Shown: positions 23,359 through 33,581, numbered from the stretch's first letter. The stretch: DNA of 64,000 nucleotides from JBCAXA01 sp038534295 (GCA_038534295.1 JBCAXA010000001.1:496001-560000); one strand, 5' to 3'. The notes: generated by a model from the sequence alone, not told the origin. Translations and numbers: made by a program.

Positions 23359-26300
23359 ATGACCGGCGACGGCAACATCGATGCGATTTATCGCCTCACG
23401 CCGATGCAAGAGGGCATTCTTTATCATGTCCTCGAGCGCGGCGACCCGGCACTTTATGTTGGCCAGTACACGGCGTTGTTGCATGGCCGAGTCGATCCAG
23501 ATCGCCTGATCGCCGCGTGGCAAACCGTACTTCAGCGTCATCCGTCTTTGCGTGCGCTCTACACATGGGACGAACTCGAAGCACCGCTACAGGTCGTTCG
23601 CAGCGACGTTACGCTGCCTTGGCAATTTGTCGATCTCAGCGAGCTTCCCGAGACCGAACGCGCCGTGCAATGGCGTAAGCTGGCCGCTGCAGATCGTGAG
23701 CAAGGCTTTGACCTCGAACGGCCGCCGCTGCAAAGACTCTTGCTCGCCAGGCTCGGCTCCAGTGAGTTTCAGCTATCGCTCTGCTACCACCACATTGCGA
23801 TCGACGGTTGGTCGTTACGACTGTTGCTCACCGAGATCGAAACGCTGTGCAGCGAGCGGGCAATCGCTCCTCCGGCGAGTACACCGCCGCCCTTTGTCGA
23901 CTATGTCGAGCACGTTCTGAACCGGCCAACGGCGCCGGAGCGTGAATTCTGGCGCGCTAAGCTCGCCGACTTCGACACCGTAACGCGCCTTGCCCCCGCA
24001 CAGCCGACTGGCGACGTTGGCTATGCCAGCGTATGTGTCGACCTTGGTGCCGAGTTTGTCGAGCGGTTGCAGGCGAGCGCTCGGACCCTACGAGTTACGC
24101 TCAATACCTTGTGCTGTTCGGCGTGGGCACTGCTATTGAGTCGCTACTGCGATCACGACGATGTCGTATTTGGCACAACCTGGGCTGGACGGCCATCGTC
24201 GCCGGGCGGCTGGCAACATGCCGTCGGCCTTTTTATCAACACGCTGCCGACCCGCATACAGGTTGCCGATCTGGACATTGCAACCTGGGTCCGCCGTGTA
24301 CAGAACCAACTGACGGCAATGCGTCAGCATGAGCTTACGCCGCTCGGCGAAACGCAGAAGCACGCGTCGCTACCGGCGGGCGAAGCGTTGTTCGACACCA
24401 TTGTCGTCGTTCAGGAAGCGCCGACCGCGCCGATACTCGACTGTCCGTGGCACTGCGAGCACGAAACCTTCGACGAGTACAGCAACTTCCCGATTGCACT
24501 GTTGATTCGACCGGGTCGTCGGTTTGCGGTGAAACTGGTGCACGATCGCGCCGCGGTGCGGACAGAATTTGCGGCGCAGCTACTGCGACATTTTCGCCAG
24601 GCGCTCGAGCAATTGTGCGGCGATGGCGCCCGCAAACTCCGCTCCGTCTCCATTCTCGGCCCGGCTGAGCACAACACGCTGCAACAATTCGGCCGCGGCC
24701 CGGCCGTCGACTTTGGATCGGACGACAACGTTCTCGATGCCATCTCGCTGGTCGCGCGGGCACGACCGGAGCATACCGCTGTGCTACAAGACGACGCGTC
24801 GCTGACGTACGCCGAGTTGCTCGCGCGCGCCGATGCCGTAGCCAGTGCCATTGTCGAGCGCGTACCAGACGCTTCGCATTCGCCGCTCATCGGCGCGGTC
24901 CTGCTCGAACGAACGCCGGACGCCGTCGCCGCACTTCTCGGCGTTCAGCGCGCCGGCGGCGCTTACGTCGCGCTCGATCCGGCGTACCCGCCTGAGCGTT
25001 TACGGACTGTTCTCGCGGACGTCGCGGCTGCCGGACGACCGAGCGTCATCGTCACCAGCGCCCAGCACGGAGGCCTGCTCGGCGATGTGCCGATGCCGGT
25101 GCTGAACATTGAAACCGTAGGCACGACGCCCGTTGCCCGCGCGCCGAGACCTATCGACGCCGACACGGACGCTTACGTCGTTTACACGTCGGGATCGACC
25201 GGTCGGGCCAAGGGGGTATGCGTCACACACGCCAATCTCGCCGCATCGACCCAAGCGCGTGGCGTCTACTATCGAGAAGCGCCGGAGCGTTTCCTGCTGC
25301 TGTCGTCCCTCGCGACCGACAGCTCGATCGCTGGGCTGTATTGGACGCTGACGACCGGCGGCACGCTGATACTGCCGCGTGTGCGCGAAGAGCAAACGCT
25401 ACATACGTTGCTTGACCGCATCCGGCGCACTGGCATTACGCATCTGCTCTGCTTGCCGTCGCTGTACGCGCTGCTACTCGAGCATGCGCCGGCGGATGCG
25501 TTGGCAACGCTGCGGTGCGTTATCGTCGCCGGTGAGGCCTGTCCCCAAGATTTGCCGTCGCGGCACGCCACGGTCTTGCCTGGTTGCGAACTGCACAACG
25601 AATACGGACCGTCAGAAACGACGGTTTGGGCGACCGCCGCTCGACTCGACCCGAACACGTCCATCACGATCGGTCGCCCCATCGCCAATGCGGCGGTGCG
25701 CGTGCTCGGCCGACATGGACATCTCCAACCGCCTAATGTGCCAGGCGAACTGCACATCGGCGGTATCGGCGTCGCACGTGGCTATTTGAATCAGGCAGAC
25801 CATACCGCGACGCGGTTCGTGTCGGACGAATCCGACCCAACCGCGCGGTGGTATAAGAGCGGCGACTTGGTCGCGTGGTCCGACGACGGCGAGCTGCATT
25901 TCTTAGGTCGCACGGACCATCAAGTGAAGGTCCGCGGCCACCGCGTGGAGCTCGAGGAAGTACAGCGACACCTGCGCGATCACCCAGACGTACGCGACGC
26001 CGCCGTTGTGCTCGCGCAGACCCCTACACGGCTAGCAGGATTCCTTGTCGGCACAGCCACCGGCAACGCGGTCCGCCGCTGGTTAGCGCAACGTTTGCCA
26101 GATTTTATGATCCCAGCGACGCTCACGGTCCTTGATGCAATTCCGCAAACGCCCGCTGGCAAGATCGACCTTGCCGCGCTCGCCCGACATACCGATGACA
26201 CACCGAGCGGCGGTGTTTCTGTCGCCCCCCGCAATGCGGCCGAGGCGACCTTGGCGGAAATTTGGGCAAACGTACTGGACCGTGAACGGGTCGGCGTTAC

Positions 26301-26553
26301 CGAGAACTTTTTTGAGCTCGGCGGTGACTCGCTGCTGAGCATTCGTCTGTTGGCTCGAGCACATCAGGCCGGTTTCGATTTGTCGCCGGCAGCGTTTTTC
26401 GCCGAACCAACGATTGCGGCTCACGCGCGGGCTGCCGCGGGCACGGCGACTACGATTGAACCGCCAACACCGACTGCGCCGCAACCGTTCGATCTGGTCG
26501 ATCTCGACGATGCGGCGTTCGCGGCCATCGCAGAGCAGCTCGACGATGGGTGA
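23359..26553 (+). CDS. Nonribosomal peptide synthetase, C-A-PCP
   Basis: A protein of 1064 residues from ATG 23359; the open frame reaches farther upstream but overlaps HupE and is not coding there. Domain order: condensation (about 1-430, active HHIAIDG at 144-150), adenylation (about 450-930, TSGSTG at 610-615, YGPSET, GKID), carrier (about 960-1030, LGGDSL with Ser 991) and an acidic tail LDDAAFAAIAEQLDDG that looks like a docking segment. Pocket residues read by eye: D, S, A, C, I, A, E, V, W, K. I cannot assign the amino acid. With an intact HHxxxDG it can accept the prolyl/pyrrolyl group from the free carrier. It is last in the plus-strand operon. Confidence 0.92.
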   Translation: MTGDGNIDAIYRLTPMQEGILYHVLERGDPALYVGQYTALLHGRVDPDRLIAAWQTVLQRHPSLRALYTWDELEAPLQVVRSDVTLPWQFVDLSELPETERAVQWRKLAAADREQGFDLERPPLQRLLLARLGSSEFQLSLCYHHIAIDGWSLRLLLTEIETLCSERAIAPPASTPPPFVDYVEHVLNRPTAPEREFWRAKLADFDTVTRLAPAQPTGDVGYASVCVDLGAEFVERLQASARTLRVTLNTLCCSAWALLLSRYCDHDDVVFGTTWAGRPSSPGGWQHAVGLFINTLPTRIQVADLDIATWVRRVQNQLTAMRQHELTPLGETQKHASLPAGEALFDTIVVVQEAPTAPILDCPWHCEHETFDEYSNFPIALLIRPGRRFAVKLVHDRAAVRTEFAAQLLRHFRQALEQLCGDGARKLRSVSILGPAEHNTLQQFGRGPAVDFGSDDNVLDAISLVARARPEHTAVLQDDASLTYAELLARADAVASAIVERVPDASHSPLIGAVLLERTPDAVAALLGVQRAGGAYVALDPAYPPERLRTVLADVAAAGRPSVIVTSAQHGGLLGDVPMPVLNIETVGTTPVARAPRPIDADTDAYVVYTSGSTGRAKGVCVTHANLAASTQARGVYYREAPERFLLLSSLATDSSIAGLYWTLTTGGTLILPRVREEQTLHTLLDRIRRTGITHLLCLPSLYALLLEHAPADALATLRCVIVAGEACPQDLPSRHATVLPGCELHNEYGPSETTVWATAARLDPNTSITIGRPIANAAVRVLGRHGHLQPPNVPGELHIGGIGVARGYLNQADHTATRFVSDESDPTARWYKSGDLVAWSDDGELHFLGRTDHQVKVRGHRVELEEVQRHLRDHPDVRDAAVVLAQTPTRLAGFLVGTATGNAVRRWLAQRLPDFMIPATLTVLDAIPQTPAGKIDLAALARHTDDTPSGGVSVAPRNAAEATLAEIWANVLDRERVGVTENFFELGGDSLLSIRLLARAHQAGFDLSPAAFFAEPTIAAHARAAAGTATTIEPPTPTAPQPFDLVDLDDAAFAAIAEQLDDG

Positions 26554-28950
26554 CTAGCGACTCGTGCCGTTTATCCACTGACGAAGCTGATCGCCGACCA
26601 CAGCCGCGTGATGATGCAGCGCATCGCCGGTATCGCGCCCGGGAATCGACGCGATTTCAACGTTTGGCGCAAAGTCATCGATCCACTGCCTACGCGGATC
26701 GTCGGCGGACGAGACATCGCGATCCCGCGTCAACAGCACCCGCACGGTTCCGGAATACGCACGCGGTTGATAGCTGCGCGCCGCCTTTGCGTTCGCGGCT
26801 CTAACCCGCCGTTGCCGAAGCTCGGACCGATTGCCACGCAACGGGTCTAGGTGGCGTACTTTGTCCCACAGGATGGCAGCTTTTTCGCGACGCCAAGCAC
26901 GCCGACCGACGCCGTCGAGGGCGCGATAGGCCTGCGCATGCATCGCAATGCGCTCACGAACCAAGGCCGCCAAGCCAGGCGATGACGGCGGCGGGGCCTC
27001 ATCATCGGCACTCGAGGGATCCATCACTACGATCAGACGAGGTGCGCGGCCGGCCGCTTGCAAGCGATGCGCCATCTCCAGCACGACATTGGCGCCGAAG
27101 CAAACGCCCAGCAATACGTACTCGGCATCGCAGAGAGTGGTCGCTTCGTCAATGTACGTTGCGGCGATCGCCTCGATACTCGACGCCGGCGCGTCATCGC
27201 CAACCAGGCCCTTTGGCTGCATGCCATAAAACGGCTGCTCGGCACCGAGCACACGCGCCAACGCCGACATGCCGATTACGTTACCGCCGATCCCGGACGA
27301 TGCGAGTATCGGCGGACGGGCACCGTGGCGCTGCATCGCGACGATGACTGACTCTTGCGGCGGCGGCTGATCGAGTTGGGCAAGCATTTTGCGGACGCTG
27401 CCGGCGCCGACCAGCGTTGCTAGCGGCAATTCGACGCCCAAGCGACTTTCGATTTCGGCAAACGCTATGGCAGCTTGGATCGATGTGCCGCCGAGCGCGA
27501 AGAAATCATCGTCCGGCCCAACGGTGTCGAGCCCGAGTGAGGTGCGCCAGATGTCTGTCAAGACTTCCTCTGCCGTTGCCGCTGCCGTCGACCGCGAAGT
27601 CACAACGGGCGTCTGCTTTGCCGGATCGCTACGACTCGTTGCTGCAACCGACGGTCGCAAGGCGGCCAACGCTGCTCGTGGATTTGCGACGAAACGATCG
27701 AGTGTTCGCACCAGTTCATCGAGCAACGCGGCTGCGTAATCCTCCGCAACAATTCCGGGATCGATGACGGCGGTGAGCTGCGCAGTCTCGTTGGCTGGCT
27801 CGAGCGCCAGTGTCAGCGGATACGCCGTATCGTACGGCCCGACCAAGGACTCAACGGCGAACGACTCGCCGTTTGGAACAGGTGCGGTTTGGCCCTGCAA
27901 CAACAGCAAGACGTCAAACAGCGGTTGGCCGACCGGCAGCGCGCTCCAGCGCTGCACGTCGATGGGCGAGACGTACTCGTACGGCTGCCGTTCGCCGTGC
28001 TCGCGCTGCAATTGGCGCAACCACTCAGCCAACGGTGGTGCATCTGATAGCTGCGCCCGCACCGGCATGTTGTTGATGAACGAGCCCAGAATCGCTTCGA
28101 CGCCCGGCAAGTTGGCGGGGCGACCGGATACCGTCAAACCAAACACGATGTCGTCACGTCCGGTGAACGCCGCGACTACCAGCGCAACGGCCGCCTGTAC
28201 GGCAATGTTCAAGGTCGCCCCGGATTCGCGCGCGAGCGTTTGCAGCGCACGAAATTGTGCGGGTTCAATCGCGCGGCTCAGCGTGGGCTGGCCTTCGCGA
28301 CGCCACTCGCCGCGCCGCGAGCGACTGTCGAACAGCAGCGACGGCGCGACGTAACCGGCAAGATACCGGCGAAAAAACGCTTCGGCGTCGGTCGCGTCCT
28401 GTGCCGAAAGCCAGCCGACATAATCGCGAAAACCCACCGCCGGCGCTGCCGCCGCGTGTGGCCGATCGTAGTTTGCGACGATTTCCGCAAACAGCACTTC
28501 TACCGACCATAGATCCAAGATCAAGTGATGCCGGCTCCAGATCAGGAGGTGCTCTTCTTCGTCCAAACGCAGCAAGGTCAAGCGCATTAGCGGCGCGCGT
28601 TTGAGCTCGAATCCGCTGTCGCGATCCTCGCGTTGCGCACGCTGCACGGTCGCCTCGCGCTCGGCCGCGCCAAGCCCATGGCAATCGATGTACTCGAACG
28701 GGACCGTTACCTGTTCGCGAACCACCTGCACCGGTTGTTCGACGTTTTCCCAGACGAACGCCGTGCGCAGCGCCGGGTGCCGCTCAATGACACGCTGCCA
28801 CGCGGCTTCGAATCGCTCGACATCCAGCGGCCCCGTGATCCGGTAGCGGAACTGATTGGTCAGCGATGACGACCCCGCCACTCGCGCAGAGTGCAGCAGC
28901 ATGAGCCGTTGCATCGGTGACAGCGGATAGATGTCGGCGACGTTCTTCAT
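26554..28950 (-). CDS. Nonribosomal peptide synthetase, C-PCP-TE, with Cys thioesterase and no A domain
   Basis: A protein of 798 residues. Condensation domain about 1-430 (YPLSPMQ near the start), with the active-site motif changed to HHLILDL at 141-147, so the usual Gly is Leu. The carrier domain follows directly (about 455-525, LGGTS with Ser 490); there is no adenylation domain between them. The C-terminus (about 545-795) is a type-I thioesterase in which GxSxG is GVCFG, Cys 617, with D644 and a His cluster at 779-781. Cys thioesterases are known from SulM and ObaF, which form strained four-membered rings. The carrier must be loaded in trans. It is last in the minus-strand operon and probably releases the product. 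Confidence 0.88.
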   Translation of the reverse strand: MKNVADIYPLSPMQRLMLLHSARVAGSSSLTNQFRYRITGPLDVERFEAAWQRVIERHPALRTAFVWENVEQPVQVVREQVTVPFEYIDCHGLGAAEREATVQRAQREDRDSGFELKRAPLMRLTLLRLDEEEHLLIWSRHHLILDLWSVEVLFAEIVANYDRPHAAAAPAVGFRDYVGWLSAQDATDAEAFFRRYLAGYVAPSLLFDSRSRRGEWRREGQPTLSRAIEPAQFRALQTLARESGATLNIAVQAAVALVVAAFTGRDDIVFGLTVSGRPANLPGVEAILGSFINNMPVRAQLSDAPPLAEWLRQLQREHGERQPYEYVSPIDVQRWSALPVGQPLFDVLLLLQGQTAPVPNGESFAVESLVGPYDTAYPLTLALEPANETAQLTAVIDPGIVAEDYAAALLDELVRTLDRFVANPRAALAALRPSVAATSRSDPAKQTPVVTSRSTAAATAEEVLTDIWRTSLGLDTVGPDDDFFALGGTSIQAAIAFAEIESRLGVELPLATLVGAGSVRKMLAQLDQPPPQESVIVAMQRHGARPPILASSGIGGNVIGMSALARVLGAEQPFYGMQPKGLVGDDAPASSIEAIAATYIDEATTLCDAEYVLLGVCFGANVVLEMAHRLQAAGRAPRLIVVMDPSSADDEAPPPSSPGLAALVRERIAMHAQAYRALDGVGRRAWRREKAAILWDKVRHLDPLRGNRSELRQRRVRAANAKAARSYQPRAYSGTVRVLLTRDRDVSSADDPRRQWIDDFAPNVEIASIPGRDTGDALHHHAAVVGDQLRQWINGTSR

Positions 28951-28965
28951 GGTTCGGCACGTAGG

Positions 28966-30363
28966 CTACGCGTTGACCACCTGCGCGGGCGCGTCACCAG
29001 GCGAGCGCTGCAGCAGCTCGATGATTGCACGATCCAGCGTAGCGTTGGCACGGTCACGGCGAATGTATTCGCGGTACACCGCAACCCGCTCACGCACGGC
29101 CGTGCTCGCGAGCAGCGTATCGAGTCGGGCGACGATTTGTGGTGCACGATCGCGCCGCCGATCACCGACCAAGCCGACGCCGTGATACTCGACCCGCGCT
29201 GCCGTTCCGAATTGATCGAAGTGATCGAATGGATACACGAGCATCGGTACGGCGTTATCCAAACATTCGTACACCGACGTCATGCCACCATGAATGACGG
29301 CCGCGTCGGCGTGCTCGAGCACGCGCATCTGCGGCGCCCAGGCAAACACATGTACGTTGGCGGGCACGGTCGGCAGTGCGTTCTTGTCGACGCGGCCACC
29401 GAGTCCGAGAATAACGCTCCACTGCGGTTTCTGACCGACGGCAGCGAGCAGTTCAGACCAAAAGGTCGTCTCATCGCCGTGAAAGTAGCCACCAAATGCG
29501 CAGTAGATCAAGCGCGCGTCCGGGTCCGCCGATTTGACCTTGTCAATCAACGCGTCGACACGCGCGTTGGCCGCTTGTTGTGCAACGTCGAACCGCAACG
29601 TGCTGCGCTGGCGCGCGACCATCGGTCCGACGTAGCGATGGCGCGGTAGGCGGTCATGTGGCAGTTCCAGCTCCCAAAGGTTGGTGTTTAGTAAATCGAC
29701 GTCGGAAAACACCAACGGAATCAATCCTTGATACGCATCGGTAACGCGCACGAGCGGATAATTGAGCTGCTCCGCGAATTGATGCAGTAGCGCAGATTGA
29801 TCGGCGCCGTGCAGCACAGTCATCTTGAGCTCCCACCAGCGTCGCGCGTAGTAGCGCCACCAGGCGAACGTGACGGGCCACTGTGATGCAGCACTATCGG
29901 CGCTTGGCGTCATCCGAACGTGCAGCGGCGGCACGTTCGGATGACGCCACAACGAAAAAAACACGCAGAGCTGCACAACGCGGAAACCGTTCGCCGCGGC
30001 AACGAGCAGGTGCTCCGGCATTTCGATATCGACAAGCACGAGGTCTGGCGCGAGGGCACGCAGCGTTTGCTCAAATCGCTCACCGCCCGCGTCAGCGACC
30101 GCCGCCCGGCCGGCGGCGCGGCGCTTGCGGCGACCGGTCAGCCAGTGCCAGGCTCTCACCGGCCGCCACCGGCTACTTGATACTTTGACCGGCACGAGTC
30201 GCAGTCCGGATGGCTGGTAAGGCAAGCCTGAGTCGTCCATGCGCCCGTCTCTCGGCGCGACGAGCGTCACATCATGACCGCTTGCTTCAAGCCGCGACGT
30301 GAGCTCGGTGACGGTAACGAGCTTCGAGCGAATAGCGTGCGGTACGACGACGATCCTGGCCAC
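28966..30363 (-). CDS. GT1-family glycosyltransferase (UGT-like)
   Basis: A protein of 465 residues with two Rossmann-like halves. The C-terminal donor-binding signature is clear: WAPQMRVLEHADAAVIHGGM followed by TSVYECLDNAVPMLVYPFDHFDQFGTA, which is the UGT/macrolide-glycosyltransferase motif for nucleotide-sugar binding. No signal peptide is present, so it acts in the cytoplasm. It sits between two synthetase genes, 5 bases after one and 15 before the other, so it very likely glycosylates the peptide before export. Sugar and acceptor cannot be read from sequence, and no dedicated sugar biosynthesis genes are nearby, suggesting a common nucleotide sugar. Confidence 0.9.
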   Translation of the reverse strand: MARIVVVPHAIRSKLVTVTELTSRLEASGHDVTLVAPRDGRMDDSGLPYQPSGLRLVPVKVSSSRWRPVRAWHWLTGRRKRRAAGRAAVADAGGERFEQTLRALAPDLVLVDIEMPEHLLVAAANGFRVVQLCVFFSLWRHPNVPPLHVRMTPSADSAASQWPVTFAWWRYYARRWWELKMTVLHGADQSALLHQFAEQLNYPLVRVTDAYQGLIPLVFSDVDLLNTNLWELELPHDRLPRHRYVGPMVARQRSTLRFDVAQQAANARVDALIDKVKSADPDARLIYCAFGGYFHGDETTFWSELLAAVGQKPQWSVILGLGGRVDKNALPTVPANVHVFAWAPQMRVLEHADAAVIHGGMTSVYECLDNAVPMLVYPFDHFDQFGTAARVEYHGVGLVGDRRRDRAPQIVARLDTLLASTAVRERVAVYREYIRRDRANATLDRAIIELLQRSPGDAPAQVVNA

Positions 30364-30368
30364 GTCGT

Positions 30369-33300
30369 CTATCCGCCGGAGTTTCCGAATTTGCGCAGCA
30401 CGCGCGCGAGGTCTCGCTGCGACACCGCGCTCGGCGTCGTCGCCCTCCCAAGTCCGTCGGCTTGCTCGGGAGCTTCTCGCCGACCGGCCAACAACGCGGC
30501 TAGTTTGGCAACGGTTGGCGAATCGAACAGTTCATGAGCCGCAAACGAGAGCCCGCCCTCTGCCGCCCGCGCTGCGATTTGCATGGCCTGAATCGACGTT
30601 CCGCCAAGATCGAGAAAATGCTCGTCGACGCCGACGGCTGGGCGGCCGAGTACGTCGGCCCAGATCGTCGCCAGCTGACGCTGCAGCGGATCGTCTGACG
30701 CAGCCCGTGTAGCCGGCGACCAGCGCGGTTCGGGCAGCGCGTCGCGATCGATTTTGCCTGCGCGCGTTTGCGGCAACTTTTTTAGGACGACGAACGCAGC
30801 TGGAATCATCTGCGCCGGCAGCCGCGGGGCGAGCAATGCGTGCCACTCACTCGATGCGCGCACGACATCGTTCTCGCTGACAACGTAGGCGACCAACTGG
30901 CGGATGCCGTTAACGGTGCGATCGAGCACCAGCGCATCGCTGACGCCCTCGAGCGCCAGAAGCGCGCGTTGAATCTCAGCCGGCTCGATACGATGACCGT
31001 GCAACTTGATCTGGTGATCGATCCGACCGACAAACTCGAGATTGCCGTCGGCCAAACAGCGGACCCGATCACCGGTGCGATAAAACCGGCGCTCGCTCGT
31101 TGGGTCAACGGGATCGCTGACAAAACGCGCGTTGGTCAAGGCTTGATCATTGAGGTAACCGCACGCAACCCCAACGCCGCCGACATAAAGCTCGCCGACA
31201 CCGCCGCGAGGCACCGGCAGACCCAACGGGTCGAGCACGGTTGCGCAGTTGTTCTGCACCGGCACGCCGATCGGAGTACGCGCGTCGCGCGACTCGCCCT
31301 CGGGTAGCGTATACAGCGTCGCACAAACGGTGGTCTCGGTTGGCCCGTAACCGTTGATGATGCAGAGCCCAGGGACCGCATCGCGCAACGCTGCCAACGT
31401 TCGCTGCGGTATCGGCTCAACACCGACCAGCACGCGCTTGAGGGCCAAAGCGCCGGGCGATGCTTGCGCGTGACGCGCGAAACCGGCCAATGCGAACGGT
31501 GGCAGATACGCTGATTCGATGCGTTGCTCGCACATCCAAGAAAACAGCGCACCAACGTCGGTTCGCACGGGCTCCGGCACGACATTCAGCGTGCCACCGG
31601 CAGCCAACGCCGCGAACAGTTCGTACACGGAGACGTCGAACCCAACACTCGTCCAAAGACTCGCGTTGGCACCGTCGCCAGGATCGTTACGCCGATCCAG
31701 ATCGTCCAACAAATTGATCACGCCGCGGTGATGACACACGACGCCCTTCGGAACGCCAGTCGAGCCGGACGTAAAAATGACGTATGCCGGGTCGTCAGCA
31801 TGGCGCTCGACAGGCCGCGGGATTGGCAACTCGGCGGGTGGCTCATCAACCGCCAAGATCGATCCAGCAACGCTGATGTCCAGGCTACTCGTCACTAGCG
31901 TTACGGCTGGCGCCGCCAGCTCGAGCAGCTGTGTTACCCGTGCCGGCGGCGACTGGGTGTCAATCGGCACGTAAACCGCACCGGCTTGCAGCGTACCGAG
32001 CACGGCGATCGCGAATTGCGTTCCGGCCGGCACACAGATCGCGACACGCTGACCCACGCTTACACCGGCTGCCTGCAGCCGTCCGGCAAGTCTCGTGCTG
32101 GCCTCGTTGAGGGCCGCGTACGTCAGCGCTGTTGCAGCGTCGCTCACCGCAACACGGTCCGGGGTTCGCGCTACATGCGCGGCAAAACGGTGATGCAAGG
32201 TGTCGGGCGCCCGCAATGCAAGCGGCGTTGCCGATGGAGTTGGCAACATTAGCGCCGGCCCGGCGGGATCAACGAGATCCACAGCAACGACCGCGCGACT
32301 CGATTTGTCGAGCAACACATCCAACAGCGCTGTGTACCAACGCACGAAAACGTCACGCAACGCAGCAGGCATCGCCGCGCTGTTGAAATCAAAATCGATC
32401 TCAAACAGACCGTGTACGTGGTAATCGCGAACCTGCACGCGCAGCACGTTGTGCGGCTCGACCGCAGCGGTGTCGATCGGCACTACCGTAACGGAATGAC
32501 CAGCGAAATCCGGGTAAGCGCCACGCACAAAATTGAACAGCACCGAGAATGTTCGAGCCAGCGCTGCGCTACTCACCCCCGGCAGGCTGTGCTTTAAGAA
32601 TGTCATGCTGGCGTCGCGCACCTTGCCGTGCAGCGTGATCAACGTGTCGTCGCTGTCGACCACTACACGCAGCGCCAGCACCTCCATCAACAGTCCGACG
32701 GTGGTTCGTTGCCGGGCCGTCGACCGATTTGCAGCAGGCGCACCCAAGGACAGCGACGAGCGCCCAGTGACCCGAAAAAGCGTGGCGAACAGCACGGTGG
32801 CAAACAACTGAAACAGCGCAATGTCATCGTTGAGACTACGAAATTCAGGTGAGCGAATAGCCTTGGCAATACGGGCTGAGCGCGCCTCACCGAGCGCCAC
32901 GCTGATACGCACGCTGTCCGCACTCGTGGCGTCGTTCGGCCAACCGAAAAACGCTGGCTCCGCAAACTCATCGCGCTTCGCAAACTCGTCCCAATACTGC
33001 TGCGCACGGACCAGCGCCGGTTGCTCGAGATCGTCCGCCTGCTGATCGAGTAACGCAGCAAACGACGGCAACGGTGTGTCCGGCGCGTTAGCCACGTAGC
33101 GCGCGGCAACGGTTTCGTAGATCAAGCGAGTGGACCAGGCATCGGCAACGAGATGGTGTTGGTTGAAAAACCAAACAGTATCGTCGGCAGCGCTCAGGAG
33201 CAGCGCCGACTCGAATACGCGCTCAGCGGGGTCTAGGGCGCGCTGGCTGTGGGCTGCGATCCAGTCGTCACGCGCAGCACCGGGATCGCGCTCGGTAGAG

Positions 33301-33581
33301 AAATCGACAAACGCAAAATTCGCGCTGAAATCCTCCGTCGCTGGTCGAACGATGCAGCGCGGCGACCCGTCGATGGTCGCGAAACGGCACCGCAGCGCGT
33401 CGGCTTGCGCGACGACCGACCGGACGGCCGCCTCGAATCGATCTCTATTCAGCGACGCGCGAAACCGAAACGTGTACGGCGCGTTGTAGATGGGATCGCT
33501 CGGCCGGCGTTGCATGCCGAGCCAGATCAGCATCTGCGCTGCGCTCAGCTGCCGTTCCGACTGTTTACTGGACGCGCTCAT
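30369..33581 (-). CDS. Nonribosomal peptide synthetase, C-A-PCP
   Basis: A protein of 1070 residues. Condensation domain about 1-430, opening LSAAQMLIWLGMQ and carrying HHLVADA at 142-148 (Gly of HHxxxDG is Ala). Adenylation domain about 455-955 with TSGSTG at 604-609, YGPTET at 745-750, RTGD, and GKIDRD. Carrier domain about 965-1030 with LGGTS, Ser 996. The tail is Arg/Ser-rich. Pocket residues read by eye: D, V, Y, Y, L, G, G, V, C, K; the substrate is not assigned. It overlaps the methyltransferase stop by four bases. There is no epimerase or methylation domain. Its order in the assembly line relative to the synthetase at 23359 is undetermined. Confidence 0.92.
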   Translation of the reverse strand: MSASSKQSERQLSAAQMLIWLGMQRRPSDPIYNAPYTFRFRASLNRDRFEAAVRSVVAQADALRCRFATIDGSPRCIVRPATEDFSANFAFVDFSTERDPGAARDDWIAAHSQRALDPAERVFESALLLSAADDTVWFFNQHHLVADAWSTRLIYETVAARYVANAPDTPLPSFAALLDQQADDLEQPALVRAQQYWDEFAKRDEFAEPAFFGWPNDATSADSVRISVALGEARSARIAKAIRSPEFRSLNDDIALFQLFATVLFATLFRVTGRSSLSLGAPAANRSTARQRTTVGLLMEVLALRVVVDSDDTLITLHGKVRDASMTFLKHSLPGVSSAALARTFSVLFNFVRGAYPDFAGHSVTVVPIDTAAVEPHNVLRVQVRDYHVHGLFEIDFDFNSAAMPAALRDVFVRWYTALLDVLLDKSSRAVVAVDLVDPAGPALMLPTPSATPLALRAPDTLHHRFAAHVARTPDRVAVSDAATALTYAALNEASTRLAGRLQAAGVSVGQRVAICVPAGTQFAIAVLGTLQAGAVYVPIDTQSPPARVTQLLELAAPAVTLVTSSLDISVAGSILAVDEPPAELPIPRPVERHADDPAYVIFTSGSTGVPKGVVCHHRGVINLLDDLDRRNDPGDGANASLWTSVGFDVSVYELFAALAAGGTLNVVPEPVRTDVGALFSWMCEQRIESAYLPPFALAGFARHAQASPGALALKRVLVGVEPIPQRTLAALRDAVPGLCIINGYGPTETTVCATLYTLPEGESRDARTPIGVPVQNNCATVLDPLGLPVPRGGVGELYVGGVGVACGYLNDQALTNARFVSDPVDPTSERRFYRTGDRVRCLADGNLEFVGRIDHQIKLHGHRIEPAEIQRALLALEGVSDALVLDRTVNGIRQLVAYVVSENDVVRASSEWHALLAPRLPAQMIPAAFVVLKKLPQTRAGKIDRDALPEPRWSPATRAASDDPLQRQLATIWADVLGRPAVGVDEHFLDLGGTSIQAMQIAARAAEGGLSFAAHELFDSPTVAKLAALLAGRREAPEQADGLGRATTPSAVSQRDLARVLRKFGNSGG

